Position numbers and translations under genes: made by a program. The notes under the pieces were generated by a model. The model was not told where the DNA came from. It made no database searches and saw only the letters and a program-made list of their open reading frames with translations. Shown piece by piece: positions 50,988 to 62,275 of a stretch of DNA of 64,000 nucleotides; the stretch's first letter is position 1; every line of letters begins with the position of its first letter. This DNA is from Sacculina carcini (Eukaryota; Arthropoda; Thecostraca; Sacculinidae). The stretch lies in assembly GCA_916048095.2 (NCBI GenBank), contig OU696588.1:7529501-7593500 (forward strand), in the 5' to 3' direction.

Positions 50988-51650
50988 TTGATGAAACGGG
51001 TATCTCCTGCCTTACTGTGTCTTACTGTGACTTACTTACTGCCTTACTGTGTGTTGAACAGCCTTACTGTCAAAGTGGAAGGTCTCGAAACGAGAGCTAA
51101 TAAAGCTGAAGACCACAGTCGGAGAATGAACGTCCGCATCACGGGACTAAAAGAAGTGGTCATGAAAACTGGGAGCAGACGGCTACATCTGTGAAAAGCT
51201 TCCTCACTGAGAAAATGCAGCTGAGCAATTGTAATGTAGAAAGAGCCTACATAATCGGCAGCAGAGTTGGCACGAAGCCGAGAAGTGTTGTTGCAACATT
51301 TAATAATTACTCAGAGCGAGAGGCAGCAATGAGAAACGCGAAAAAATTAAAAGGTACCGGTATATACCTAAGTGATGATCTATGTGCTGCCTCTCAGGAG
51401 GAGAAGGCTAAAAAATGCCTCTCTTAAAACCAGCAAAGGAGGAGGGCAAAATCGCTTTTTTCCGTGGTACGAGACTGATCGTCAAAGAAAGAGCTCAGCA
51501 GACACCGAATCTAACGACAATTTCAACAGCGACAGCACAAGCTAACCAAGACATCCGACAAAAACTGCTGCCGAAACAGAGACAAGTCAAACTGTTCCAG
51601 CGGACAATAATAATACCAGCATCAATGAGCGTGCAAGTCAACAGGTGACC
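50988..51650 (+). pseudogene. LINE A ORF1 (RRM-like) remnant
   Basis: Three frames in succession read 'LETRANKAEDHSRRMNVRIT', 'NVERAYIIGSRVGTKPRSVV' and 'LKGTGIYLSDDLCAASQEEK'. This matches the coiled-coil plus RRM-like layout of LINE ORF1 proteins (V-x-R-A-x-R-x-G...P-R-x-x-x-x-x-F...I-Y-x-x-x-D-L). Two frameshifts are needed. Its role would be RNA binding in the retrotransposition particle. Confidence 0.65.
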
Positions 51651-51745
51651 AAGAGGATCCAACTTCGCACTCGTAATAAGTAAGACTGTATCAATTTCTC
51701 TAGTGTAATTTATCTAGCAAGTTTATAAATATATAGCATTAAAAC

Positions 51746-53030
51746 ATGGATACAGGAAACAATGAAGTGACTAGCAATTTTAACACTGTCAGCGAAACTG
51801 TCATTTTCAATGATGATTTCGACGTCGACACAAAATACACAAACACAATTAATATACCAGACTCCAATTATTTATTTGCGTGCGATTTTCCAATTAGACG
51901 GGCAAACTGTTTCACAATATGTAGTATGAATATACGTAGTATACCAAAAAATTCCAAACATTCTGTGACGATATTATCTCTACCATTGGTCTAGATCTTG
52001 ATGTCATAAGTTTAATGGAGACAAGATTAGATGCAATGATCACGAAATTATACACTCTTCCTGCTTATAATATGTTTACTGAATGTAGGAACAGATTCGG
52101 CGGTGGAATAGCTGTTTATATCAATAGTAAAATTATAGCAACAAAAAAGATAATATGTCTTTTCATTATCCTTGTATTGAGTGTTTAAGTGTAGAAATAG
52201 AATATAACAATATGCATTATTTGATTATTTGCGTTTACAGGACGCCAAATTCTGATTATCAAATGTTTCTTGAAAAAATTCATGAAAATTTAGATATAGC
52301 TTACCGGAAAAAATACTCTGATATTTATGTGTTTGGCGATTTTAATATGGACCTATTAAGTAATGGCAATATGACAACTGAATTCAAAAATTGCATGCAT
52401 TCATTCTCTTTATATCCTCTGACATCAAAGCCCACTAGATTGACAAACACAACAGCCACACTACTTGACCAAATATGGACAACAAATACACACTCAAACT
52501 CAGCCAACTACATAATTCAAAATGTTATTTCAGACCATTGTCCCATTTTGTCATTTTTAAAAAATAGTAATAATGACAAGGGCAGGATGAAATATTTATA
52601 TAGATTCTATATATATAGAAGATTATATATATAGAAGATTCTATATATTCATATATTATAGAAGAAGTTTTTGCAAACAAATAATAGAACAATTTAGACA
52701 AGACATATCCACCACTGATTGGTCAGCAGTAATGGAGTGTTCAGATAATGAAGTGTATAATATAGCGTACGATTTATTCATTATGATATTTCACAAAAAA
52801 TTTCCTAGGAAAACTTAAAGGAAAGGAAAACTTAAAGAAAAGGAAAACTTTCCTCTTTATATCCAAAAAATAAAACCGAAACAAAATTTAAATCTTTATT
52901 TAACAAAAAGTCTAAAGGATTGTATACGTGAAAAACATAAACTTGAGGAACTATCAAAAATATGGCCAATCACGTTCAAAGAAGAATACAAAAAATACAG
53001 AAACACCTTAACTCGAACACAGTGTTAAAG
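51746..53030 (+). pseudogene. LINE A ORF2, endonuclease and linker (5' part)
   Basis: It begins 'MDTGNNEVTSNFNTVSE' and reaches 'CSMNIRSIPKN', the N-terminal S-x-N-I-R-S block of AP-type endonucleases. After a frameshift near 51985 come 'ICVYRTPN', 'VFGDFNMDLL' and 'ISDHCPILSF', the catalytic blocks. Near 52840-53025 the frame reads 'LYLTKSLKDCIREKHKLEEL' and 'EEYKKYRNTLTRT', the pre-RT linker of CR1/Jockey-like LINEs. It breaks off at about 53025, and the next part of the same protein is found at 62290. Confidence 0.8.
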
Positions 53031-53480
53031 TAGCTGTGATAGTGTGTGGACGTTTTTTCACTGCTGCCAGTTTTTTCAATGCTTTCCAGTGGTTTTTCTT
53101 GGCAGACAGAATTAATTTTTCGTTAGTGAGTAGAACCAGTCCATTGCATCAAAATCACCAAAATTTCGTTTCAGCAAATTTTCGGATTTGGCCGTGAGAG
53201 TGTCGAGAAGATTAACCGTTTTATTCGAATCGTTCGCCAACCAGCCAATCAAAATTACTTAAAAACGCTGATTAATCATTTTCAGCGTAAATTACGTGCT
53301 GTGTTTCATTCGGACCCTCAGCTGACTAAAATTATTTTCTAAGGATTTTAATAGCGATTCATTTATTTTTGTGAAATTCGACCTACAATCAACAGTCAGT
53401 GGTTGCCTGACTGGTTGAGTGAAGACGTGTTAGTTGTGCTTGAGTTTATGTTTTTGTAATTGTCCTTCAACTGTGCGGCA

Positions 53481-54245
53481 ATGCCAAACATTGGTGAATT
53501 TTCAGAGGCGTTGAAAGAATGTCTGATGAGTCCGGGAGTTTTGGATGCAATCAAAGAGAAATTGGTGGCACCAGCGATAAAGGCTGCAGTGGAGGAGGCT
53601 CTGTCCGCCAAGGATATAGAACTGGTGGAGATGAAGAACGAGCTTCGAGAAGCTCACGCAAAAATAAATCTCCTCGAGCAACAAATGCTGCGCAAGCACC
53701 TGTTCGTATCAGGAATAGAAGAGGTGCGTGGAGAAGATACTCAAAAGATCGTGCAAAGCCTATCTGCAACACTAAATACAGATATATCAACCGAAGATGT
53801 TGAAGAGGCTTACAGAATCGGTCAGCCAAAAGATGGTCAACACCGCACCATACTGGTCAAATTCGAAAACCTCCGCAAAAGACAGCAAGTGTTTGAAGCG
53901 AGGAAGCATCTGAAAAGTGACAAGAAGACACAAAAAGTGTATGTTAACGACCACATGACCAGAAAGAACAGCAGTACTATGTACGAGCTCAGAAAGATGA
54001 AACGGGAGGGCAAGATTTACTCTGCTTGGACAGTAAACGGCCAAATATATATGCGACTCACCGAGAACGCCCGTGTGGTCAATGTATACAGTACGGAAGA
54101 CGTTATTGCACAAACTGGCCCGGCTGGACTAGTGTCAAGTGCGCCGGTTGTGTCCAACCAAGCTGTGGCATCGACTGAGTCGCCGAACAAGGACCGCCAC
54201 CAATGGAGAACTGTCACTAGACGGGTAACCAGATATCATAAGTGA
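53481..54245 (+). CDS. LINE B ORF1 (coiled coil plus RRM-like)
   Basis: A 254-codon frame from the ATG at 53481, uninterrupted. 'SAKDIELVEMKNELREAHAK' and 'INLLEQQML' form a coiled coil (residues about 50-80). 'LFVSGIEEVRGEDTQKIVQS' then 'VEEAYRIGQPKDGQHRTILV' and 'KKTQKVYVNDHM' fit the RRM-like and C-terminal domains of ORF1p. It would coat the LINE RNA. ORF2 follows after about 560 bp that contain GT-rich simple repeats. Confidence 0.8.
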   Translation: MPNIGEFSEALKECLMSPGVLDAIKEKLVAPAIKAAVEEALSAKDIELVEMKNELREAHAKINLLEQQMLRKHLFVSGIEEVRGEDTQKIVQSLSATLNTDISTEDVEEAYRIGQPKDGQHRTILVKFENLRKRQQVFEARKHLKSDKKTQKVYVNDHMTRKNSSTMYELRKMKREGKIYSAWTVNGQIYMRLTENARVVNVYSTEDVIAQTGPAGLVSSAPVVSNQAVASTESPNKDRHQWRTVTRRVTRYHK

Positions 54246-54809
54246 ATTTGTTTAGCATTGCATCTCATCCGTGGAGCATTGCTTTGCTTATAATTGTCTT
54301 GTCTAGTACTAAATATTGAGCATATATAATATTTCAATTTATCAATCCGTATTGATCATTGATTGTTTCTCTAACTCATTGGAGGATGTATAGCCATATT
54401 AATTCATCATTAGGCTATTGTCTGATTATAAGATACGCGATTTATATGATGTCTCTACTGAAAATTTGAATGCCGCACAGTAATATATTCTGTGTTGTGT
54501 GCTGTGTGTTCGTGTGTGTGTGTGTGTGTGTGTGTGTGTATTTTGCTTGTGAGTGCGTACTTGTGTGTGTGTGTGTGTACTTGCTTATGTGTGTGTGCGT
54601 AGTTGCGCTTATGCAGGTGTGTAGTTGTGTGTGTGTGTGCGTGTGGTTCAATGAGTGCGCTGATATGAAAGCAAGTGATAATTCAAGGGCAATATGCATG
54701 CATACAGAACCGCTATCCTTTGAGTGACTCGATATTTTTCTTTCGTATGAAAGCTATAAAAGTTACCAAATCGTATTTTGTTGCTATATGTTGTTCTTAT
54801 ACGCTGTGA
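54246..54809. repeat. Inter-ORF region of LINE B with GT-rich simple repeats
   Basis: GT-rich tracts at about 54508-54540 and 54555-54645. No coding signal otherwise. Confidence 0.8.
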
Positions 54810-56730
54810 ATGGGTGTTCCTTTACGCTGTTTAGCAATCAGCAGTATTACCAGTATGAAAATGATTAACGAGGAAACATTCAAAGCTGACATTGATGATA
54901 CAGAAAACAGTAATAACAGCTTTGCTGTGTACACGGTGGACACATTTAATGACGCATTCAAAAACTCGCAAGGCTTCAGTATGTTACATATAAATGCACG
55001 CAGTCTCAACAAGCACATAGATGACTTGACAACGTTGATGAGGGAGTTAGAGGTGAATTTCGATGTCATCGCTGTTTGTGAGACATGGGTCAATTACAGC
55101 ACAATTGACTTATGCCAAATAGACGAGTTTGAAGCCTTCCATCAAATGAGGCATGATAAGAGAGGCGGTGGTGTTGCAATATTTGTCAACAAGAAACACC
55201 CATCACAATAAGTGCCTCGTCTCAGTGTAAATGTGACGGATGTCATGGAAATGATTACAGTCGAAATAACCATTGATCGGCGTAAAATACGAACGTCGTG
55301 CATTTACCGACCACCAGACACAATGGTGCATACATTTTCTGAGGAAACAAATAAATTGACTGAATATTCAAGCAACAACTATTGGCTGCTGATGGATGAT
55401 TTCAACATAAATTTGTTGAACACTGAAGGCCACGCGCCAACGCAAAACTTCTTTATGAACATGACCAATAATGGCTTTTATCCCTTAATAAAGTCAGCGA
55501 CCAGAGAAATTCATCGCTCAAGCACCTCGATTGATAATATATTTACCAATTGTGTTTCTAGTACATTGACGAGTGGTGTAATATGCGAGGATATCTCCGA
55601 CCATTTCCCAATTTTTACAAGACTCAATATTACTCAATCTGCAGGAGAAGAACATCTCTTGCTGAAAAGGAAATATTCACCTAAGCGATTACTACGACTC
55701 AAGCAGGAGCTGGAGCAGATAAACTGGGAAATGATAGGTGATAATGTGAATACGACATACGAGCGATTCCTTGAATTATATATGCGAGCAGTAGATAATC
55801 ACATGCCGCTACAAACAGTGAAAAAGAGAGAAGTACAGAAAAGGCCGTGGATAACAAAAGGCATCAGAATATCTAGTCGCACCAAACGCCAATTGTACAC
55901 GAAATTTCTTATAACTAAAGATGAAGACCACAGGAAGTTGTATTTATCCTATGAAAATATGTTGTCCAAGGTGGTGATTCAGAGCAAAAGACTATACTAT
56001 CGTGAGTTTTTCGCGGATAGAACGGTTTCAGCCAAGGAAAAGTGGACAAAAATAAAAAATGAAATTAAGATGACATCTCGGAAAAAGGAGCGCATTCATA
56101 AACTAAGAGACGACGGGGGCACTTCAGATGTGGTCCGTACTATATCAGACCTATTGAATGACTACTTTGTTGATGTCGGAGTGGACCTGTCAAGCAAATT
56201 ACCAGTGTCTGACGTGAATCCTCTAGAGCATGTTGAAAAAGTGAACGACTCAATATTCATTAGTCCAGCAACGGAGTGGGAGGTATTCAACGTTATTGGA
56301 CGTAGTAAGAGTAAACTTTCTACAGATTGCAATAAAATTAGTATGAGCCTGTTGAAAAGTTGTTCCAGATATATTTCCAGACCACTTGCGTACACATTCA
56401 ACCTATCTATCACAACAGGTATTTTTCCGACGCTGATGAAAACAGCTAAAGTAATTCCTCTTTTTAAATCAGGAGATAGGTCTGACAAAGGAAATTATCG
56501 TCCAATATCGATTGTAGACACATTTTCGAAAATATTTGAAAAGTTGTTCAATGACAGACTGAAGAAATTCTTATGCAAACATCACATAATCACTGAAAAT
56601 CAATACGGCTTTCAATCAAACAAGGATACATCACACGCCATTCTAGACATGATCAATGAAATTACAGAGTGTTTTGATAAAAAAGAAAATGCTGCTGGTG
56701 TATTCCTCGATCTAAAAAGCGTTTGACACC
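54810..56730 (+). pseudogene. LINE B ORF2: endonuclease and RT, N-terminal part
   Basis: From the ATG at 54810: 'MLHINARSLNKHIDDLTTLM', 'VCETWV', then a TAA at 55209, after which the same frame continues with 'SCIYRPPDT', 'LLMDDFNINLL' and 'ISDHFPIF', the endonuclease motifs. RT starts with 'VIPLFKSGDRSDKGNYRPIS' and 'ITENQYGFQSNKDTSHAILD'. At 'FLDLK' (56705-56722) a one-base deletion puts TGA in frame where the first catalytic Asp block (A-F-D) belongs. The other frame then gives 'FDTVNHDLL'. So one stop and one frameshift inactivate it. Confidence 0.88.
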
Positions 56731-56823
56731 GTCAATCACGATTTACTGATAAAGAAATGTCAATGTTATGGAATTCGAGGCAATGCACATGACTGGCTAT
56801 CAACTTACCTTTCCGAAGGAAAG

Positions 56824-57150
56824 TGTGATGTAAAATTATTATGTGCGTTATTTGTTGTATGAATGTCATTTGTTGTATACTGGTTAGTTTGCGTGATTGT
56901 CTGATGTAGTGTAACAGGTGACCTTGAAGTTGGTGTTCAAGGTTATGCGTCATGGAGTGTTAACGCGATTTGATTGGCTGTATGACTTGTGACGTAATGA
57001 ATATTGATTTTTGTGTTTAATCGATGAAGTATGTTTGGGAGAAATATGGCAGTGTCGTGAGGAGAGTGACTGTGAATGGAAGTGTGCTGTTAGGATAATT
57101 TGTGTACTGAGTTTCATTGTTTTATGTTATTTTAATACAGTTTTATCACA
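56824..57150 (+). repeat. 5' LTR of element IV
   Basis: 327 bp, TGTGATGTAAAA...TTTTATCACA. The gag ATG follows 15 bp after its end, leaving almost no leader. The following 'AGCTATTTCGG' resembles sequence at 38011 after the TRIM-like element's first LTR ('CAAGCTATTTCGG'), which may mean a shared primer-binding site. Confidence 0.95.
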
Positions 57151-57165
57151 AGCTATTTCGGCAAA

Positions 57166-57873
57166 ATGGATACCATGAAAATAACGGATATTGTTGGAAG
57201 ATATGACGGCTCTGGAGATTTTCAGATATGGTTGGATAAATTCAAATTAGCCGCCAAACTGAAAGAAGTTGATGAATTGGCCACGTTGCTGCCACTCTTT
57301 TTGGAAGGACGAGCATTTAAAGTTTACCAGCAGATACCGGAAGAAGGTAGGAAAGAATTTCCGATAATTGTGGACTCGTTGCGGAAAACATTCGGAGTAA
57401 CGCCAGCTGCTGCATATTCTACATTCATCAACCGCAAACTTAGAGATGACGAAACGTTGGAGGATTTTCTGGCCGACCTAAAGTGTATGGCGACATGTGT
57501 AGCAACTGGACAGAATGATGCGTGGATTGCTTGCCAGTTTATGAATGGACTACCCCATGATATACAAGACACAGTGCGGGCAATGCATGGGGCGGAGTTG
57601 AGTTTAGAAAATATTCTCAATTGCGCTAAACAAGTCCAGGCTGGGCTTCAATCGAAACCGAATAGTTTGGGTTATGCCGCAAGTGTGAAATGTTATCGCT
57701 GTGGATCCTTTGGTCATATTTCTCGTCACTGCAGAAAACAACCAAACGTTCAATCAGATCGACTATGTTTTCTGTGTAATAAGCCTGGACATATCGCTCG
57801 TTTCTGCCAGGGAAACGCACAGCGGGGAGAGGTTACATCTGCAGCGCCGTCCGCCTCTCCCCGCGAGCAGTAA
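57166..57873 (+). CDS. LTR element IV gag
   Basis: An intact 235-codon frame: 'IVGRYDGSGDFQIWLDKFKL' and 'TLLPLFLEGRAFKVYQQIPE' (capsid-like region), 'TLEDFLADLKCMA', then two CCHC knuckles 'CYRCGSFGHISRHC' and 'CFLCNKPGHIARFC' at residues about 176-215. It forms the particle and binds RNA. Pol opens in another frame within a few bases of the gag stop. The Y-D-G-S-G-D start and knuckle pair resemble the decayed gag at 19862. Confidence 0.9.
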   Translation: MDTMKITDIVGRYDGSGDFQIWLDKFKLAAKLKEVDELATLLPLFLEGRAFKVYQQIPEEGRKEFPIIVDSLRKTFGVTPAAAYSTFINRKLRDDETLEDFLADLKCMATCVATGQNDAWIACQFMNGLPHDIQDTVRAMHGAELSLENILNCAKQVQAGLQSKPNSLGYAASVKCYRCGSFGHISRHCRKQPNVQSDRLCFLCNKPGHIARFCQGNAQRGEVTSAAPSASPREQ

Positions 57874-57878
57874 TCAAT

Positions 57879-58386
57879 GTGTGGATGGACGGCAGGCATG
57901 GACGCGCACTAATCGATACAGGTAGTAGTCATTCAATAGTGAACCGAGCAATGATACGAAGATGCAGAAAAAACGTGGAGAAAAATAATCTTCCACTACA
58001 AATAATGGATGGAGCTACCTATATGCTTGAAGAATGTGTTCATTGGGATTCAGTTTGTGTAGATGATGGTCGGTGTGTTGCTACTGCTTGTACTTGGGTG
58101 TGCAACAACAATCACTTGCCCAGTGGAGTTGATGTCATTCTCGGAATGGACACAATAGTCGCTCTTGGTGGCGTTATGATCATGCCAAATGGTGAAATAA
58201 AATTTCTGGGTATGTCACATGCTGGAAGTATGGTGAAAAATGTGGGTAGAATTTCAATTAAAGAAAATGATTTTGACGCTTCATTTGAAAATGGTCGTTG
58301 GACGGTGAGTTGGAAGTGGAAAGAGAAACTACCGCAAAATACTGGATTCAGGCAGAATTATCAGGTGAGGGAAAGTGACAAAGAAT
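57879..58386 (+). pseudogene. LTR element IV protease
   Basis: 'RALIDTGSSHSIVNRAMIRR' holds the D-T-G-S active site, and 'GVDVILGMDTIVALGG' the I-L-G-M-D motif of retroviral-type aspartic proteases. It ends at a TAA (58386) that separates it from RT in the same frame, so pol cannot be read through without suppression. Confidence 0.85.
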
Positions 58387-58388
58387 AA

Positions 58389-59748
58389 TTCGAAGACGAA
58401 GTCAAACGTTGGATTGCCGACGGTATATTGCAAGAATATGACAGACAGAAGCACGGTGAAATTAGAGGTAGGATCCCGCTGATGGCAGTACGCCAAGTGA
58501 AGAAAAATAAAGTGCGACCAGTTATGGACTATAGACCGCTGAATGACCACATACTGAGTTCTCCTGGATTAGACAGCGCCGTGTGCGATGAAAAAATGCG
58601 AAAATGGAGGCGTCTGGGAACGTCTATCAAGCTCCTGGACCTTCGCAACGCGTATTTGCAAATATACGTTGATCCATCGCTATGGTGCTATCAAGTGGTG
58701 AAATTCCAAAGAAAGCAGTATGTGATGACTCGACTCGGGTTTGGCTTAAGCATCAGGCCTAAGGTAATGACGAAAGTACTGGATTACGTGTTGAAAGGAT
58801 GTGATGCGAAAGAAGCTGTGGACCATTATATAGATGATATCGTTATTGATACAGATCGAATTGATGTGTCGAATGTTCAAAAACACCTCAAGTCTTTTGG
58901 ACTAGTAACCAAACAGCCTGAAGAACTGGATGGTGCTAGTGTTTTAGGTTTGCGTGTTACCGATGATCATGGTCAATATCGATGGGTCAGAGACGGCAGT
59001 CCCACCAATTCCTGAAAAACTTACGAAGCGTGAACTCTACTCGCTGTGTGGCCAGTGGCTGGGTCACTTCCCAGTTGCTGGGTGGTTGAGGGTTGTTTGT
59101 AACTGGCTGAGACGTGAATCATGCGACGAGAGTACGGTGATGGGGTGCGAAAATATTGTAAGGCCGGATATACGTCGAGTTGTGGAATTAATATCCAAGA
59201 GATTGCTCACGGATGACCCAGTGACAGGTGTGTGGACAGTTAATGGAAGTAGAGGGATCATTTGGACAGATGCGAGCAATACGGCGTTAGGTGTAGTGGT
59301 GACTATTGATGGAGTGGTGGTGGAAGATGGTTCGTGGTTGAGAAAGAATCAAGACTCTGCTCACGTTAACGTAGCAGAATTGGATGCGGCAATTAAAGGC
59401 ATCAACATGGCCTTAAAGTGGAAATTAGAAGAAGTTGAAATTGTGACAGACTCTTCTACGGTAAAAGGTTGGCTGAGTAATATTGTGAACAACACCCATC
59501 GGCCAAGAACGCATGGAATGTCGGAGATGATAGTTCGCCGACGTCTTGATGTCGTCAAAGAATTGATAGACACTTATCACTTGAGTGTGACTGTAAGATT
59601 GCTTCCATCCCAAGACAATCTGGCAGATAAAATGTCACGGATTCCAAAGGATCTAATTAAAGGATTCGACCGTGGAATGTGCTTTTCCGGTACATCGGAA
59701 ACGGTTGCTAGACTACATCATGAAACTGGTCATATGGGAGTGGATTGA
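58389..59748 (+). pseudogene. LTR element IV reverse transcriptase and RNase H
   Basis: RT: 'IPLMAVRQVKKNKVRPVMDY', 'MRKWRRLGTSIKLLDLRNAY', 'VMTRLGFGLSIRP' and the catalytic 'HYIDDIVID' near 58827. A frameshift lies in the overlap at 58954-59015. The next frame has 'LTKRELYSLCGQWLGHFPVA' and an RNase H of cellular type, 'GIIWTDASNTALGVVV', 'NVAELDAAIKGI', 'EIVTDSSTVKGWL' and 'DNLADKMSRI'. The R-K-W-R-R insertion and Y-I-D-D box mark a distinct Gypsy-related lineage. TGA at 59746 ends the frame. Confidence 0.88.
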
Positions 59749-60747
59749 ACGAGTGAAATGCTAGAAGCTAATGGAAAGTCAGTTCCGAAGTCGGTGATTA
59801 ATAAGGTGATAAAAAAATGTGAGCGATGCAGCAGAATTGACCCTGCACCACGAGAAAGGTGGTCAAAAGGGGAAGTATCGTGCGATCAAGTGTGGTTACG
59901 TCTTGCGACAGATATAACGTACGTGCATAGACAACCTTTTCTGACTGTCGTTGACTGTGCGTCACGCTTTAACATCTGGCGAAGATTGGCAGGAGAGACA
60001 GCAAATTCGGTATCTGTTGCATTGGAAAGCATCTTTTCGGAATTCGGACCCCCTCATGTGTTGTTGTTTGATAATAGTCCAACATTTTTGAGTGCCACAA
60101 TCAGTCAGCTTTTGTCTAGATGGGCGGTGAAACCTCTACAATGTTGTGCATACCGCCATCAAGGCAATGGCATTGTAGAGCGCGCACATAGAACAATAAA
60201 GCGCATGGTGGAACGATCGGAAAAATGTGTTGCTGAGATGGTTTTTTGGTATAACGCAACCACCAACAGTGTAACTGGTGAAGCTCCCTTCGTGAGTGTT
60301 TTTGGAGCTGTGCCGAAGATGCCTACCATAACAACCAGTAGACGAGTGAAGGCCTCCGGTATTCAACAAGAGTGGACTGGTGAAGAAGACGACACTAACC
60401 TGAACCCGCTACAAGTCGGAGATTCTGTGTTCTTGAAACCTAGACAACCATCATGTACATCTCACTGGACTGGACCCTTTCAGGTGTCTCGTGTTCCTAA
60501 CAACTGGTCTGTTGATATTGGTGATGGAGTAAACAGGCATGTCAGTCATGTGCGACGTGTGTGCGAGGATGACAGTGATCAGGACAACGGAGATGATTCA
60601 GATGACAATGATCGTGATAGCAGCACGCGTGTTGACGGTGGTGATAACGGAACAACCGATTCTGATCATGCTAATGATTCTGATCCATGGCAGAATAGAT
60701 TGCGTGATAGATCCAGATTACAAGTTCCAATGCGCTATAGAGACTAG
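59749..60747 (+). pseudogene. LTR element IV integrase
   Basis: After the TGA at 59746 the same frame continues 329 codons. The zinc domain is split by that stop ('HHETGHMG' before, 'CERCSRID' after). The DDE core has 'LATDITYVHRQPFLTVVDCA', 'LLFDNSPTFL' and 'QGNGIVERAHRTIKRM', so all three acidic residues are present. The C-terminal tail 'QVGDSVFLKPRQPS' and 'HWTGPFQVSRVPNNWSVDIG' matches the decayed tail at 22410-22540. It ends in an Asp/Ser-rich stretch and TAG at 60745. Confidence 0.88.
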
Positions 60748-60772
60748 AGCAGTCGGAACTGACTTGGGGCGG

Positions 60773-61099
60773 TGTGATGTAAAATTATTATTGCGTTATT
60801 TGTTGTATGAATGTCATTTGTTGTATACTGGTTAGTTTGCGTGATTGTCTGATGTAGTGTAACAGGTGAACTTGAAGTTGGTGTTCAAGGTTATGCGTCA
60901 TGGAGTGTTAACGCGATTTGATTGGCTGTATGACTTGTGACGTAATGAATATTGATTTTTGTGCTTAATCGATGAAGTATGTTTGGGAGAAATATGGCAG
61001 TGTCGTGAGGAGAGTGACTGTGAATGGAAGTGTGCTGTTAGGATAATTTGTGTACTAAGTTTCATTGTTCTTATGTTATTTTAATACAGTTTTATCACA
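60773..61099 (+). repeat. 3' LTR of element IV
   Basis: 327 bp matching the 5' LTR. Visible differences are single-base changes or one-base indels near 60792, 60868, 60963, 61055 and 61070. It is preceded by 'GACTTGGGGCGG', a weak polypurine tract. Confidence 0.95.
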
Positions 61100-61104
61100 G
61101 AAAG

Positions 61105-62275
61105 CAATATGTTGAATTAGATAATGAACGGTCAACACTGCGAACAATACAATGTGGAGTGCCCCAGGGTTCTGTATTAGGTCCTACTCTCTTCTTGATA
61201 TATATAAATGATATCTTCCGTGTGGCAAAAAATTGCAAAATAATAGTATTCGCTGACGATACAAATTTGTTTTTCAAGGACAAATGTGCCAATAATTTGT
61301 ACGGAAAAATCAATTCAGAAGTAGAAAGCATACACAATTGGTTCATCTCCAACAAACACACAGTGAACATTGCAAAATCCTGTCATGTATTATTTAATAG
61401 AAGGGCTCGCTGTCAAGTCGGTACCGTAAAATTAGGGAGCTCAGTCATCGAGAAAAGTGAAAAAACAAAATTTCTAGGAGTCATCCTTGATAGCTGTCTG
61501 AACTGGAAAGAACAAATACATAAAGTGTCTTCTAATCTGAGCAAAATCAATTTTATATTGAGTAAAACTAGGAATATATTCGATAAAAAAATGAATATAC
61601 AGTTATACAACACGCTGTTTAAACCACATATGCAATACTGTTGCGAAACATTGGGAAATACGTTCAAAACAAACTTGGAACCAATAAGAATCGCCCAAAG
61701 AAGAGCATTGAGAATAATAATGAATAAGCCCTTACATGAGCGTTCTACTCCATTGTTCAAACAACTGAACATTATGAAACTTGACGACCTGATCAAATAC
61801 AATACTTTAATGAAAATGTGCAATGCATTCAAAACTCGTCTTCCGAAGAATATACAAAATAACTTCGAAGTAAATCCCAGGCATGTGGACAAATTTGCGG
61901 TTCCTTTTGTACGCACAAAAACAAGAGACCTGACACTTTTTCATCAAGGAATCCGACTTTGGAACCAATTAGCAAGTCCAATCAAAATGTCACAATCGAT
62001 GTCAGCTTTCAAGAAAATAGTAAGAACACAATATATTCAAACTTATGATTGATACACATGTTGCTTATGCGTATGGGAACATCTTAACAGTGTGGCATGA
62101 TGAAAAAGCTTTCATTTTTATTATTAGTTGTATATGTTATATATGTTAATGTATATTGTATGTTGAAAAAGGGCAGTACAAGCCTCCAGGCTTCTTATGC
62201 CCGGCCATCCTACATTGCAAATTATCATATATTTTGTGAGTGAATGTTTGTGTTATGTTGGGTTTGGCAAATATA
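61105..62275 (+). pseudogene. LINE B ORF2 C-terminal part and 3' UTR
   Basis: It continues the RT right after the duplicated GAAAG: 'CGVPQGSVLGPTLFLIYIND', the catalytic 'FADDTNLFF', 'KSEKTKFLGVILDSCLNWKE' and 'AQRRALRIIM', ending at TGA 62050. The F-A-D-D box near 61254 and the C-terminal layout fit a CR1/Jockey-like LINE. The 3' UTR runs to about 62275 ('CTTCTTATGCCCGGCCATCC'). There is no poly(A); a short 'atgatgatga' run precedes the LINE A junction. Confidence 0.88.

Larger units (their letters stand above)
53031..56823 (+). mobile_element. LINE B, 5' part (inserted in LINE A)
   Basis: A second non-LTR element begins at about 53031, directly after LINE A codons for 'NTLTRT', and includes a 5' UTR, ORF1 and most of ORF2. 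It is interrupted at 56823 by LTR element IV, resumes at 61105 and ends near 62275, where LINE A resumes. Confidence 0.82.
56819..61104 (+). mobile_element. LTR retrotransposon IV with perfect 5-bp target duplication
   Basis: The element spans 56824-61099 and is flanked by GAAAG at 56819-56823 and 61100-61104. The 327-bp LTRs start TGTGAT and end ATCACA (inverted ends) and differ at about five or six positions. It carries gag, protease, RT, RNase H and integrase in Gypsy order. Removing it restores the LINE B RT sequence ('DWLSTYLSE' before, 'KQYVELDNERS' after). Two in-frame stops and one frameshift lie in pol. Confidence 0.95.
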
